The position numbers and the translations under genes were made by a program. From Anammoximicrobium sp032229885 (lineage in GTDB: Bacteria > Planctomycetota > Planctomycetia > Pirellulales > Pirellulaceae), in assembly GCA_032229885.1 (NCBI GenBank), contig JAVYAJ010000193.1:1-64000 (forward strand): a stretch of DNA of 64,000 nucleotides, read 5' to 3'. Positions 28,335-38,690 of the stretch are shown one piece after another. The notes under the pieces are model-generated. The model saw only the letters and a list, made by a program, of their open reading frames with translations. It did no database searches and was not told where the DNA came from. Each line of letters starts with the position of its first letter. The stretch's first letter is position 1.

Positions 28335-29752
28335 CGTGGTTCCTCGTGTGGCGCGCGATTCGACGCATCCGCCTCCAGCCCCAAATGGTTTTTCCACCGT
28401 TCGACCTGACTGGCCACCTGGTTCGGACCCGTCGAGCCGTAGCTCACGAACCGTCGGACGGCATTGGCCACACCCAGCGCGTCGTAAACCGTCGCGTCAA
28501 TGGTCGGATCCGCCGCTTGAAACTGTTCCAGCGACAAATCCGCCAAACGTTGGTTCTGCTGCGAGGCGAGCGCCACCAGGCTGCCGACCAGGTGATGCGC
28601 CGTCCTCTGTGGCAACCCGCGCAAAATCAAGTGCTCCATCAACGTCGTGGCGTCCAAATAGCCGCGATCCAAGCGTTCGGCGATTTCCGCTCGCCGTAGC
28701 TCGGCGCCCGCCACCAGCGGCGCCGCCAATGTCAGACATGCCTCGACGGTGTCGAACGCGTCGAACAGCGCCGGCTTGTCCTCCTGCAAGTCCCGGTTGT
28801 AGGCCAACGGCAGCCCCTTGATCAGCACCAGAAGGGTTTGCAGATCGCCCATGACGCGCGCCGTTTTGCCCCGCGTCAGCTCGAGCACGTCCGGATTGAT
28901 CTTCTGCGGCATGATCGACGAGCCGGTACAGAAAGCCTGCGGCAACGTGAGGAATCCGAACTCTGAGGTCGACCACAGAATCCACTCCTCGGCCCACGCG
29001 CTCAGGTGCGCAGCGATCAGCGCCAACACGAATACGGATTCGACGACAAAATCGCGATCACTGGACACATCCAAGCTGTTGGCGGCAACGTCGTCGAAAT
29101 CCAGCCGCCGCGCGACGTCGTGACGATCGATCGGCAAACTGGTTCCGGCCACCGCCGCACACCCCAGGCTACTGACGTTGACCCTTTTTCGACAATCGGC
29201 CAGCCGTTGCCGATCCCGTTCGAGTTTCTCGCAGTACGCGAGCCAAAAATGGTTCGCCAGTACCGGTTGTGCTCGCTGCAGGTGGGTATATGCCGGTAAA
29301 ATCACGTCGGCGTCCTGATCGCACCGCTCGACGAACGACCGCTGCAGCGCCACGATCGCGCGGTCCACGCGGTCGAGCGCATCTCGAACCCACAGTCTCA
29401 GATCGGTGGAAACCTGGTCGTTTCGGCTGCGGCCCGTATGCAGTTTCCGGCCCACATCGCCCAAACGTTTGACCAACTCGTGCTCGATGTGCATGTGGAT
29501 GTCTTCGAGCTCCACACGGTATTCGAACCGCCCCTGGTCGATCTCGCGCCCGATAGCCCGCAGCTCGGATTCGATCTGCCGAGCTTCATCGGGCCCGATC
29601 AACCCGACCGCGGACAGCATCGCCGCGTGCGCAATCGAACCCGCGATGTCGTGCGCGTACAGCCGTTGGTCGAAACTGATGCTTTCGGTGAACTGCTCAA
29701 CTCGGCGATCCGTTCCGGCCTGAAAAACTCCGCTGCGACTGGGACTGGCCAA
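28331..29752 (-). CDS. argH: Argininosuccinate lyase
   Basis: The last step of arginine synthesis: cleaves argininosuccinate to arginine and fumarate. The 473-residue protein belongs to the fumarase/aspartase superfamily, with [31 protein letters not shown] and the signature [12 protein letters not shown] (catalytic Ser loop). I choose the TTG at 29752 as start because AAGGGAG lies 5 nt upstream and the protein then begins [14 protein letters not shown], as expected for the family. Upstream in-frame sequence is not protein-like. The stop overlaps the HEAT-repeat gene (ATGA). No other arg gene is in the window. Confidence 0.93.
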   Translation of the reverse strand: MASPSRSGVFQAGTDRRVEQFTESISFDQRLYAHDIAGSIAHAAMLSAVGLIGPDEARQIESELRAIGREIDQGRFEYRVELEDIHMHIEHELVKRLGDVGRKLHTGRSRNDQVSTDLRLWVRDALDRVDRAIVALQRSFVERCDQDADVILPAYTHLQRAQPVLANHFWLAYCEKLERDRQRLADCRKRVNVSSLGCAAVAGTSLPIDRHDVARRLDFDDVAANSLDVSSDRDFVVESVFVLALIAAHLSAWAEEWILWSTSEFGFLTLPQAFCTGSSIMPQKINPDVLELTRGKTARVMGDLQTLLVLIKGLPLAYNRDLQEDKPALFDAFDTVEACLTLAAPLVAGAELRRAEIAERLDRGYLDATTLMEHLILRGLPQRTAHHLVGSLVALASQQNQRLADLSLEQFQAADPTIDATVYDALGVANAVRRFVSYGSTGPNQVASQVERWKNHLGLEADASNRAPHEEPR

Positions 29753-30723
29753 TGATGCTCCCTTTTGCGTGAAGTACGAGTGAACGGTTGATTGGGGCGT
29801 GCGAGCCGCACACGTAGTCCGCCTCGCTGCCGGAGACGGCATATCGGGTGCGCCGAACGCCGGAAAGTCTTTGTCCGAAGCGGCTCGCCGCGCAGCGAGT
29901 CGCGGCCACGACCTCAGCCGCAGCGCGAAACGAGCGGGCTGCCCAGCGCGAGAAACGTCGAGCCCGCGTTTTCCGGGCTCGTCCCCACACCCACTGGATG
30001 CTTTTTACGTCCGTCTGCTGCAAATGGACAAAACGCATTCGCTGGCAGACCGCGCGTGGTTCAGTAAAACCAGGTAGAATCTCGTCTTTCGAGGCGGCGC
30101 ACGGGGCCCCTGCGCAGTATAACTTGCGAACTGCCGTCAACAAAGCGCGTGGATGCCGGTGCGAATCATTATTTCTGCGCTGTTCGCGGTTGCGTTCGGC
30201 GCTATTTCCGCGGACCGGTGGTCGACACAGATTGGATACACCAGCCATACGGCGCCGTCACGGGGGCGCAAGCTAGGGCGTTGCCCCAGGCTACGGTGTA
30301 CGATGGCCTGGGGCCAACACGACGGATATGGCTTGCGGCCAAAAGGCGTCTGCGGTCACTCGCCCCCGTGCGATGACAGCATGCCGGCTATTGGCTCGTT
30401 AATTTTTGCTCGAGCCCGTCAATTCGATGCAAGCCACGCAACTCATCTAACCGATAAACTCGCCATAACCGCGGTAACCGCCATCGAGCGGCCGTGTTGC
30501 GCGCGGCTGCCAACAGCCAGACGCGACGCGCTGGAACAGGATCCGCGTCGGGGATGAACGTGCGCGTGTGCGTCGTCTAACGGCCGCGGGACGGCGGTTA
30601 TCTTCAGCGTGCGTTCATTGCTCTGGGGCGACGTCCGGGCACGGCGGAACATGACGGGACGACCGTCCGCGGCAGAGCCAACCGGTCAGCATTCTCGCAC
30701 AGGGCGCGATGTTGGAGAGTCGC
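29753..30723. other. Gene-poor spacer of 971 bp
   Basis: It lies between divergent argH and the DUF6655 lipoprotein gene. No convincing gene is seen. It includes a GC-rich inverted-repeat element at 30280-30317. Confidence 0.5.
30280..30317. repeat. Inverted repeat, hairpin-forming
   Basis: GTTGCCCCAGGC (30280-30291) and GCCTGGGGCCAAC (30305-30317) pair almost perfectly across a 13-nt loop. The core gggcgttgcccc resembles the hairpin at 59230-59244. It is probably a planctomycete interspersed palindrome, not a terminator (no T-run). Confidence 0.65.
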
Positions 30724-31671
30724 ATGGATGAAAGGGTCAACACGATGCCGGAGAAACACGGACCGCAGCCGCTGATCGATGGCCCGGTCGGTGGCCGCGC
30801 GTTCTACGCGCTTCGTACGAATGCCATCGCGCGCCTGAGCGCCGAAATGCCGCCGCGCGGCGCAGCGATCGTCATGGTTCAGGCTGCGCTGATCTGCAGT
30901 GCGGTCTGCGCGGGCTGGGGCTGTTCGACCACACGGACGTCCGACACGTCACGCACGGGCATCGAACAGTTGCTGATTTCGAATGCGGTCGACCAAGCGT
31001 TGGAAAAATACGACTTCCGCCCGCTGCAGGGAAAAGCCGTCTATCTCGACGACCAATATCTCGACGCCGTGGACAAAGGATATCTGCTGTCGTCGATTCG
31101 CGAGCAGATCCTGTACAACGGCGGCAGAATCGTGCCCAAGGCTGACGACTCGGACGTTACGCTCGAGGTTCGCAGCGGCGGTGTCGGGACCGACAATCAG
31201 GAGCTGTACGTGGGCATTCCCAATATGTCAGTCCCCGGTTTGCTGCCGATCGAGATTCCGCAGATCAAGCTCTGGAATCGCACGAGTCAGATCGGCACGG
31301 CGAAACTGGGGATTCTGGCGTATGACACCAAAGCGGGCGTGGTGTATCAACAGGGAGGCCAATCGCTTGCGCGATCGGACGATACAAAGTGGTTCATGTT
31401 CGGGCTGGGGCCGTTCCAATCTGGATCCATCAAGAGCGAAATCGACCAGTCAAACCGGAATCCTACGGCGGTCGCCCGGGCGATGCCGCACGGATCCCAG
31501 ATCTTGGTCGCGGATCGGGCGGCGCCGTTGGCCACGGCCGAAGCCCACACGGCCAATTCTCCGCGAGCTATCGGGCTGCCGGGCCCGCCCGGATCATTTC
31601 CAGCCCCCGAAACACCGGAGATGATCGCTTCGCCGATGTACCCGGCGTCCTATTCGAATTCAGAGCGTTGA
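30724..31671 (+). CDS. DUF6655-type lipoprotein
   Basis: About 315 residues. A hydrophobic stretch (about 45-64) ends in a lipobox-like CAGWGC, after which TSRTGIEQLLISNAVDQAL and YDFRPLQGKAVYLDDQYLD match what I know of the planctomycete DUF6655 family. The C-terminal 80 residues are Pro/Ala-rich and look disordered. Several in-frame ATGs exist. 30724 is chosen because GGAGAG sits just upstream. 30745 also has a spaced AAAGGG. 30874 would give a conventional short signal peptide but lacks a ribosome site. Probably an envelope-anchored protein of unknown role. Confidence 0.65.
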   Translation: MDERVNTMPEKHGPQPLIDGPVGGRAFYALRTNAIARLSAEMPPRGAAIVMVQAALICSAVCAGWGCSTTRTSDTSRTGIEQLLISNAVDQALEKYDFRPLQGKAVYLDDQYLDAVDKGYLLSSIREQILYNGGRIVPKADDSDVTLEVRSGGVGTDNQELYVGIPNMSVPGLLPIEIPQIKLWNRTSQIGTAKLGILAYDTKAGVVYQQGGQSLARSDDTKWFMFGLGPFQSGSIKSEIDQSNRNPTAVARAMPHGSQILVADRAAPLATAEAHTANSPRAIGLPGPPGSFPAPETPEMIASPMYPASYSNSER

Positions 31672-31838
31672 CCGGAAGACCTGGGGGCGCCGCGGCGCAT
31701 TTCGGCATTTCCCTGCAAGTCCCGCGCGGGTATGATGGCAGCCCGAGAACGGAGTCGCTGCAGGCTCGGTGCGCCCGCGAGCCAGGCTTTGCTTCGAGTT
31801 CCACGACCGAAGATTGTCGATAGCTAGGAGGATTGAAC

Positions 31839-33794
31839 GTGCGTCGATCTGCGTTGTTTGTGCTTGTTCTGTTGAGCTTTTCGATGCTCGCCGGAGTCGC
31901 GCCGAGTTGGGCTGCTCGCCCCATCGACAGCCTAGTGCCGCCTACGACCAAAGGCTTTTTGTCCATTCCCGACGCCGAGCGTCTGCGGCGCGACTTTGAG
32001 AAGACTCAACTGGGTGCGTTGGTCAACGACCCGGAGATGAAAGCGTTTGTCGAAGATTTAGTCCAGCAGATCGAGACCAAGCTGGGACGCACCGAGTCGC
32101 GACTGGGGCTGAAGCCAGCGGACCTTCGTGGGGTTCCGGCGGGCGAGGTGGCGCTGGCGACCATGCAGCCCGGTGGCGATGCAAGGCAGCACGCTTACGG
32201 GCTGATCGCCGACGTCACGGGAAAATCGGAACAGACCAATCAACTGCTGGCGACCGTGGCCGAAAGAATGCGCGTCAAAGGAGCCAAGTCGAGCGTCAAG
32301 CAGGTTCAAGGCGTCTCGTTAACCGTCTATCAGATGCCTCGCCAGCAAGGCGAGACAACGTCCGAACGGGCGGTGTATTTCGTAACGGGCGATTATCTGG
32401 TGGCCGTCGATCACGAAGTGGCGGCCGAGCAGATTTTGACGCGAATCTTGGATGCCAGCCAAAAGAGCCTGAAGGACGATGCGGCGTATCAAGCCACGAT
32501 GAGTCGCTGTCGCGCGGCGGCGCCCGAGGCGCAGCCGCATGTCCGCTGGTTTATCGAGCCGTTCGGCTATGCCCAAGCGTTGCGAGCGTCGACCGACGCC
32601 CGGAAGAAACGCAGCACCGACCTGTTGAAAGTTCTGGCGAACCAGGGCTTTACGGCTATCCAAGGAATAGGCGGCGTGGTCGAGTTCGGGACGGGCGAGC
32701 AAGAACTGCTGCATCGAACGTCGATCTACGCCCCACCGGTCAACAGTTCCGGCGCGCCGTATAACCTGGCGGCGCGGATGATGGCGTTTCCCAACAGCGA
32801 GACGGTGGCCCCGCCGCCTTGGGTTCCGCATCACATGACGAACTATCTGACGATGCACTGGAAGATGAAAGAGGCGTTCGAGTATTCGAAGACGCTGATC
32901 GACGAGGTCGCCGGCGCGCCGGTCTTCGAAGACATCATGGACAGCCTGAAGAACGACCCGAACGGGCCGCGGGTCGACATCCGTCAGGGATTGGTCAAGT
33001 ATTTGGCCGAACGGGTTGTGTTCTTCAGCGACTATCGACTGCCGATCTCGACGACCAGCGAACGCTGGATGGTGGGGCTGGAGGTCACGAATCCGGCCGC
33101 GGTCCAAGCGACGTTGGACAAGGCAATGAGCTCGGATCCTGGAGCCAAGAAACGCGTCATCGGCAAGCATACGGTTTGGGAGGTCATCGAAAACGAGGCG
33201 CCCGCCGAGGTCGAAGAACTGGACATCGGCGGGGCCGGCTTCGGCGAGTTTGAGGCCGAAGACGAAGATGAAGACAAAGACGAGCGACCGCTGCTAACCC
33301 ATGCCGCGTTCACCGTAGGGTTTGGCCAGTTGTTGGTCGCGTCGCACGTGGACTTCATCGAGGAGATCCTGAACCAGGGCGCCGGCCAGGCGACGCTGGA
33401 CAGCACCAAGGATTTCACGCTGGTCAACGACGCGCTGACAAAGATCGGCGCGGGCAGCGACGCCGTCCGCTACTTTACGCGAACCGACAAGGAATACCAC
33501 ACCACGTACGAGCTGATCCGAGAGGGCAAGATGCCGCAGTCGGAAACGCTGTTCGGCAGCGTGCTGAACCGGCTGTTTGCGCCCGATGAAAAAGGCGCCG
33601 TGCGCGAGCAACAGATCCGCGGCGACAAGATGCCAGATTACGAGAAAGTCCGCGGCTACCTGGGGCCAGGCGGCCTGTTCGTCCGCTCCGAAGCCGACGG
33701 TTGGTTCGTCGCTGGCTGTCTGTTGAAAAAACCGGCCGACGGCATGGGGCCGGCCGGCCCGATGGTCTCGCGACGCAGCGCGGAACGCCGTTGA
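31839..33794 (+). CDS. Secreted planctomycete protein of unknown function
   Basis: A 651-residue protein with a clear signal peptide (VLVLLSFSMLAGVAPSWA then ARPIDSL). The GTG at 31839 is 7 nt after AGGAGG. A TTG at 31833 directly touches that site and is rejected. The body is alpha/beta without obvious repeats. It begins with a segment about keeping values within bounds (LVPPTTKGFLSIPDAERLR), and an acidic Glu/Asp-rich stretch lies at about 466-484. I recognise the general type from planctomycete genomes but cannot assign a function. No catalytic motif is evident, and the neighbours give no functional hint. Confidence 0.65.
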   Translation: MRRSALFVLVLLSFSMLAGVAPSWAARPIDSLVPPTTKGFLSIPDAERLRRDFEKTQLGALVNDPEMKAFVEDLVQQIETKLGRTESRLGLKPADLRGVPAGEVALATMQPGGDARQHAYGLIADVTGKSEQTNQLLATVAERMRVKGAKSSVKQVQGVSLTVYQMPRQQGETTSERAVYFVTGDYLVAVDHEVAAEQILTRILDASQKSLKDDAAYQATMSRCRAAAPEAQPHVRWFIEPFGYAQALRASTDARKKRSTDLLKVLANQGFTAIQGIGGVVEFGTGEQELLHRTSIYAPPVNSSGAPYNLAARMMAFPNSETVAPPPWVPHHMTNYLTMHWKMKEAFEYSKTLIDEVAGAPVFEDIMDSLKNDPNGPRVDIRQGLVKYLAERVVFFSDYRLPISTTSERWMVGLEVTNPAAVQATLDKAMSSDPGAKKRVIGKHTVWEVIENEAPAEVEELDIGGAGFGEFEAEDEDEDKDERPLLTHAAFTVGFGQLLVASHVDFIEEILNQGAGQATLDSTKDFTLVNDALTKIGAGSDAVRYFTRTDKEYHTTYELIREGKMPQSETLFGSVLNRLFAPDEKGAVREQQIRGDKMPDYEKVRGYLGPGGLFVRSEADGWFVAGCLLKKPADGMGPAGPMVSRRSAERR

Positions 33795-33957
33795 GATCCG
33801 TGTCGCTGACCGCTCGGCATCACGCTCCTCGCGACCCTGAACACAGACGTGCACCGCGGATTTGCGTCCGCCGGCGCCGCACAGGAAGCGAGGTTGACGC
33901 GGTCGTTGGCGCCGACGCTTGGCTGGCAGCCAGCGAGCCGCTTGGGTTCATGGAATG

Positions 33958-33996
33958 AAAAAAGGGCTTGCCGCGAACCACGGCAAGCCCTTTTTT
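33958..33996 (-). terminator. Rho-independent terminator (symmetrical)
   Basis: A-run 33958-33963, stem GGGCTTGCCG (33964-33973), 7-nt loop, stem CGGCAAGCCC (33981-33990), T-run 33991-33996. It is symmetrical, so it can work on both strands. It lies directly downstream of the minus-strand tRNA-Leu and also after the plus-strand gene ending at 33794. Confidence 0.92.
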
Positions 33997-33998
33997 AG

Positions 33999-34083
<85 letters not shown>

Positions 34084-34111
34084 CGGCAAATCCGATCCTG
34101 AAACCGCTCCC

Positions 34112-34139
34112 AGTCTACCACAAATCTCCGTCCGTCCAA
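34112..34139 (-). promoter_or_regulatory. Predicted promoter of tRNA-Leu
   Basis: On the minus strand: -35 TTGGAC, a 16-nt spacer, -10 TAGACT. The -10 lies 28 bp upstream of the mature tRNA 5' end. Predicted from sequence only. Confidence 0.55.
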
Positions 34140-34487
34140 GGCCTCTCGCGAATTTTTGGCGTCCCCCTGGGCATGTTGTCGCCAGCGACCCGCCGGTTCG
34201 CCGTCGGCGATATCTCTGGACTCTGGCGGGCATTCGGGGCCGTCTGCCGGCGTCTCGCGGTCCAATTGGGGCGAGTCCGATTCCGGGGTGGGCGACTTCG
34301 TGCCGTGTCGCGATGCGCACTGCACAAAAAAAGGCGTCTCTTTCGAGACGCCCCACGTTTTCCGCGTGTTTTTGTCGCGATGCCTCGCGCCACTTGGAAC
34401 AGAACCTCGTCGTATGGACTTCGGTCTGCCGCTGGCGCAGAGACCCTGACGGCCGTGCGGTCCTTCGGCCCGTGCCCGAGATACCGG

Positions 34488-34925
34488 CTATTTCTTCTTC
34501 AGTTCAAAGCCTTTGGCGAAAGCTTTATCGTTGAACACCAACTGCAACTGCTCGTCGCCGCTGGCATTGGCCGCCTTGCTCTTGCAGTTGTTGCAGCAAA
34601 AGGCAACTTTCACGCCCGCGATCTCGACCGTCAGCTCGGGATTCAGCTTGCGGCCACTGAACGGGCACTTCACCTCTTTGGCCTGCTTCGTCTCGACCAA
34701 CTGATGATTGGCCTTGGCGGCATACTTGGCTGGGTGCTTCTGGAACTCGGCCAGGCAATCCCCGCAGCACAAGTAGACCTTGCCGCCGTTGTAGGCCACA
34801 ACCTCGGACTGGTCGGCGTCTTCGCCGGAGACCGGACAGTGCGCCTTGAAGTCGCTCTCAGCGGCGAACAAACTGGCGGACACAAACAACAAGGCGGCCG
34901 AAGCCGAAAAAAATCGTTGCATCAT
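34488..34925 (-). CDS. Exported two-site TRASH/YHS-like metal-binding protein
   Basis: A 145-residue protein with a signal peptide (SASAALLFVSASLFAAE). Two related metal-site modules follow. The first is CPVSGED about 30-36 with YLCCGDCLAEFQKHPAKY about 51-68. The second is CPFSGRKL about 87-94 with AFCCNNCKSKAA about 108-119. Each pairs a CPxSG strand with a CCxxC turn, as in TRASH/YHS heavy-metal-binding domains. The second copy lacks the trailing His-Pro. It probably binds copper, zinc or another soft metal outside the cytoplasm. AAGGAG is 7 nt before the ATG. There are no metal-transporter neighbours. Confidence 0.78.
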   Translation of the reverse strand: MMQRFFSASAALLFVSASLFAAESDFKAHCPVSGEDADQSEVVAYNGGKVYLCCGDCLAEFQKHPAKYAAKANHQLVETKQAKEVKCPFSGRKLNPELTVEIAGVKVAFCCNNCKSKAANASGDEQLQLVFNDKAFAKGFELKKK

Positions 34926-35196
34926 CGCAACACTCCTTCGTCTCTTGGATGGCGTTCGAGGCGACTAGCGCGAAACCGCGGAACACGGGAACACGACCCG
35001 CGTTGGGAAAATCTCGGCGCACAACGCCTGGACACGTTTCACGCGACCCTGAAACGGCGTGACGCGTGCGTCGCAAGATTCTCTCGGGGCTAGATTTCGC
35101 GAGGCCTGACACATTATAAAAGTGAGCGCGTGATTTTCAAACTTTCCTTCCAAGTCAAGAACCGTCCGGCAACACGCCCGACGGATCGAGGTTCCG

Positions 35197-35976
35197 ATGC
35201 GTCCGTGGATCCTGGCCGAGACCACTTACACCCATACCCGAGACCATCAATACGAAGTCGCCGTGTTGCCCCTGGGGGCTACCGAGCCTCACAATTTGCA
35301 CCTGCCATACGGCACGGACACGTTCGCCGGCGAAGTGATCGGCCGCGAGATCTGCGCAGCCGCGCATCAACGGGGCGCCAAAGTCGTGTTGTTGCCGGCC
35401 ATTGCCTACGGCACCGAGACGAACATGCGCCGTTTGCCTCTGGCGTTGAACGTGAATCCCACGACGCTGTTTCAGTTCGTGACCGATCTGGTCGAATCGT
35501 TGGTGAACAGCAATATCCGCAAGATCCTGCTGCTGAACAGCCACGGCGGCAACGATATGAAGCCGCTGCTGCGAGAGCTCGCCGGCAAGTTGTCCGCGCA
35601 TCTGTTTCTGTGCACGTGGCACAAGGCGATGGCCGACGAGAACCCCAAGATCTTCTCGCAAGCCGAGGATCACGCCGGCGAAATGGAGACCTCGATGGCG
35701 CTGGCCTACTTTCCGGAACTGGTCCTGCATCGGCCTGACGGTAGTCTGGCTGCCGACAGCGGACAGACCGCCACGACCCGGTTCCGGGCGGTGAACGAGG
35801 GTTGGGTGGCCATCACGCGGGCTTGGCATCTGTTGACAACCAATGCCGGCGCGGGAAATCCTCACGCCGCGACCGCGGACAAAGGGCGACGCTTGATGGA
35901 AGTTCTCGTCGACCGTTTGGCTACGTTCCTGGTCGAACTGTCCGAGGCGAAACTGGACGAGCGATTTCCCTTTTGA
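35197..35976 (+). CDS. Creatininase-family amidohydrolase
   Basis: A 259-residue metal-dependent amidohydrolase of the creatininase fold (relatives include creatinine amidohydrolase and formamide hydrolases in cofactor pathways). Visible metal and active-site motifs are LPLGATEPHNLHLPYGTD (Glu, His and Asp), LLNSHGGND and HAGEMETS. There is no signal peptide, so it is cytosolic. GAGG lies 5 nt upstream of the ATG. The adjacent spacers are gene-free, so it seems monocistronic; the substrate cannot be told. Confidence 0.88.
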   Translation: MRPWILAETTYTHTRDHQYEVAVLPLGATEPHNLHLPYGTDTFAGEVIGREICAAAHQRGAKVVLLPAIAYGTETNMRRLPLALNVNPTTLFQFVTDLVESLVNSNIRKILLLNSHGGNDMKPLLRELAGKLSAHLFLCTWHKAMADENPKIFSQAEDHAGEMETSMALAYFPELVLHRPDGSLAADSGQTATTRFRAVNEGWVAITRAWHLLTTNAGAGNPHAATADKGRRLMEVLVDRLATFLVELSEAKLDERFPF

Positions 35977-36560
35977 TCGGTAATCGCAAATCGCAGTCCG
36001 GCCGAACCCGGCCGCTTGTTCGCGGGACGCGCCGGTCGGCGGCTTTGCGCAGTCCGGATCCCGCCAGCGTGGCGTGGGCAGCCTTGGAGGGATGCGCTCC
36101 GTCGCGTCCGTTTCGTTTCGTCGCGTCCATCGCGTCCGCCGTATTTCGCCGTGCTCCGTCACATCCACTCCGTCACGGCCACGACGGAGTGTGGCACGCG
36201 ATCAAGTCGTCTCGGCCCCCCAAACGGACGCCCGATCTGGTAGAATCGAAAAACTGCCTGCGGCTGGTCGTGTCCGCCATCTGGTCGTGGCGCGCGACCG
36301 TGCGAGAACGCGTTTTGTCGCTTGCACATCCTGTGCATTCGCCACACAGTGCGCCATTTACTACATTTGGTCCCAGTAGAGGCCGGAATTCACTGCTTTT
36401 TGCCGTGGAACTTGTCGCTAGAAACGCCATCATACGTACAATACATAATCCTTTGGGTTTAGCTGTGATTGGCGGGTCCAAGGGTCGATTGCTACTTGAA
36501 GTCTTTGCGTCCGGCGTGGGCTGTCTGGGAGAGTTCCTGGAGATCTAACGGTATTGGAAC
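35977..36560. other. Intergenic region with a repeat copy
   Basis: No gene supported. It holds interspersed element copy 3 (36083-36196). The remaining bases before the GAF-HlyD gene probably hold the promoter of the four-gene cluster. Confidence 0.5.
36083..36196. repeat. Interspersed inverted-repeat element, copy 3
   Basis: The left arm is ttggagggatgcgctccgtc then gcgtccg. The middle has repeated cgtccatcgcgtcc. The right arm contains cggccacgacggagtgtggc. It is the longest of the four copies, with internal duplication of the arm core. Confidence 0.7.
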
Positions 36561-38657
36561 ATGTCTAGCGACCAAACAGTCACTGCTGACACGATCGAGC
36601 AGACCAAGCAACAGATCCGCGGACTGGTGAGCGAGATTGCGCAACTGTCCAAAGGCGATCTTGGTCCGGAGGAGTATTTCCCCGCATTTCTGCAGCGGAT
36701 CGTCTCGGCGCTGGCGGCTCACGGCGGCGCGGTCTGGGTGGTCCGCGACGGACGCCGGCTCGATCTCGCGTATCAGATCAAGATGAGCGAGGCGTTGTTG
36801 GCCTCGGATTCGGAGGACGCGCAACGCCATTTCGGCCTGCTGACCCGGATCGTGGCAACGGGCGAGGCGAGCCTGATTCCGCCGTACTCGGGCACGGCAG
36901 ACGAGCATGGCGCGGCGAACCTTACCCAGTATCTGCTGGTGTTGGCGCCGATGCGGAGCGACAATCAGGTCGAGGGCATCGTCGAGATCTTCCAGCGCCC
37001 GGACGCGCAGCCTGTAACACAGCGGGGCTATCTGAAGTTCCTCGTCCAGATGTGCGAGCTGGCTGCCGAATGGCTGAAGACCCGCAAACTGCGGCAGATC
37101 AGCACTCGCCATTCGCTGTGGGAGCAAGCGGACCATTTCGCGCGTCTGGTGCACGAGCAGTTGGACGTCCGCGAGACGGCATACGTGATCGTGAACGAAG
37201 GTCGGCGGATGGTGGGGTGTGACCGCGTCAGCGTCGGCTTGATGCGCGGCCGGATCTGCAAGATCGAGGCCATCAGCGGTCAGGACACGATCGAAAACCG
37301 CTCGAACATCGTCAACTATCTGGGCAAGCTGGCGACCCGCGTTGTGGCGACCGGCGAATCGATGTGGTTTGACGGGGATGAAGAAGATCTGCCGCCCCAG
37401 ATCGAGGAAGCCCTCGACCGGTACATCGACGAGTCGCACACCAAGCGGTTGGCGATTCTGCCGTTGCGTCGTCCAAAGCGTCTGGTGGATGCGCGGGAAA
37501 CGGCCACCGGCGAGGCCGACAGCGAGAGCAACGAAGCCAACGAGATCATCGGCGTGTTGGTCGTCGAACAGATCGAGAGCGATCTGCCCGACGAGGTGGT
37601 GCGCTCGCGGACGGATCTGGTCTACGAGCACAGCGCGCGCGCGCTGACCAACGCGGTGGATCACGAACGGATCTTCCTGATGCCGCTGTGGAAGGCCGTC
37701 GGCAAGACGCGGTGGCTGTTTGGGCCGCGGTATTTGCCGAAGACGGTCGCCGCCCTGGGCGCGTTGGTCGTGTTCATGCTGTGCCTAGTGCTGGTCCCCA
37801 AGGATTTCGAGCCCAGCGCCAAGGGCACCTTGCAACCGGTGGTCAAACGCGACGTGTTCGTGCCGGTCGATGGCGACGTGATCGACGTCAAGGTTCACGA
37901 TCGGGACTTCGTCCAGGAAGGCGACCTGCTGGTCAAGCTGCGGAACACCGAGCTCGAGGTCCGCTATCAGGACGTTCTGGGGCAGATCCAGGTCAAACGC
38001 AGCCGCCTGGTGTCCGTGCGACGGTCGCTGTTCGAGCAGACCAACCGTTCCGACGCGCGGTCGCGCGACGAAGTCGAGCGGATCCGCTTGTCGGGCGAGG
38101 CCGAAGAGCTCGAACAGGAGCTAAAGACCTTGGACGAACAGTACCAACTGTTGGCCAAGAAACGCGCATTGCTGGAAATTCGCAGCCCGATCGCGGGCGA
38201 AGTGATGATGTCGTGGGACGTCCAAAAGTCGCTGATGTATCGTCCCGTGCAGATGGGGCAGATGCTGCTGAGCGTCGCGGATCCGCAGGGACCGTGGGAA
38301 CTCGAGCTGTATATGCGCGAAAGCCGGGCTGGGCACGTCCGCCGCGCGCGCAGCGATCCGCGGTTGCAGGAGCGTTACCCGGGCGCGGGCGAACGCGTGA
38401 CCTATGTCCTGGCCACCGACCCGGGAACCACTCGCAATGGTACGGTTCGCGAGGTCAAGGGAACGACCGAGATTCGCCAGGAAGAGGGCAACATCGTCAT
38501 GATTCGCGCGGACATCGACCGCGCGCAGCTCGGGGATCCGCATCCGGGCGCGACGGTTACGGGCCAGATCTTCTGCGGCCGGCGGGCGCTCGGTTATGTC
38601 TGGTTTCACGAAGCCTGGGAATGGCTGCAAATTCACCTTCTGTTCTATCTCAAGTGA
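36561..38657 (+). CDS. GAF-GAF-HlyD membrane adaptor
   Basis: A 698-residue protein joining sensing and export modules. Two GAF-like domains occupy about 30-170 and 190-365 (for example GAVWVVRDGRRLDLAYQI, and GCDRVSVGLMRGRICKIEA with GVLVVEQIES). One membrane helix follows at about 394-412. An HlyD/membrane-fusion-protein periplasmic region then begins with DVFVPVDGDVIDVKVHDRD (lipoyl-like half) and contains a coiled-coil hairpin about 470-535 and the second half LEIRSPIAGEVMMSWDV. GAF domains on an adaptor are unusual and suggest cytoplasmic signal input. First gene of a cluster with two further HlyD-bearing genes. Confidence 0.82.
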   Translation: MSSDQTVTADTIEQTKQQIRGLVSEIAQLSKGDLGPEEYFPAFLQRIVSALAAHGGAVWVVRDGRRLDLAYQIKMSEALLASDSEDAQRHFGLLTRIVATGEASLIPPYSGTADEHGAANLTQYLLVLAPMRSDNQVEGIVEIFQRPDAQPVTQRGYLKFLVQMCELAAEWLKTRKLRQISTRHSLWEQADHFARLVHEQLDVRETAYVIVNEGRRMVGCDRVSVGLMRGRICKIEAISGQDTIENRSNIVNYLGKLATRVVATGESMWFDGDEEDLPPQIEEALDRYIDESHTKRLAILPLRRPKRLVDARETATGEADSESNEANEIIGVLVVEQIESDLPDEVVRSRTDLVYEHSARALTNAVDHERIFLMPLWKAVGKTRWLFGPRYLPKTVAALGALVVFMLCLVLVPKDFEPSAKGTLQPVVKRDVFVPVDGDVIDVKVHDRDFVQEGDLLVKLRNTELEVRYQDVLGQIQVKRSRLVSVRRSLFEQTNRSDARSRDEVERIRLSGEAEELEQELKTLDEQYQLLAKKRALLEIRSPIAGEVMMSWDVQKSLMYRPVQMGQMLLSVADPQGPWELELYMRESRAGHVRRARSDPRLQERYPGAGERVTYVLATDPGTTRNGTVREVKGTTEIRQEEGNIVMIRADIDRAQLGDPHPGATVTGQIFCGRRALGYVWFHEAWEWLQIHLLFYLK

Positions 38658-38690
38658 CTCGACGGATCCCGCGCACTCGGAGTGTCGGCC

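Noticed and set aside
31833..31838. TTG start for the secreted protein at 31839
   Set aside because: It lies directly against the AGGAGG site (no spacing). The GTG 7 nt after the site is better.
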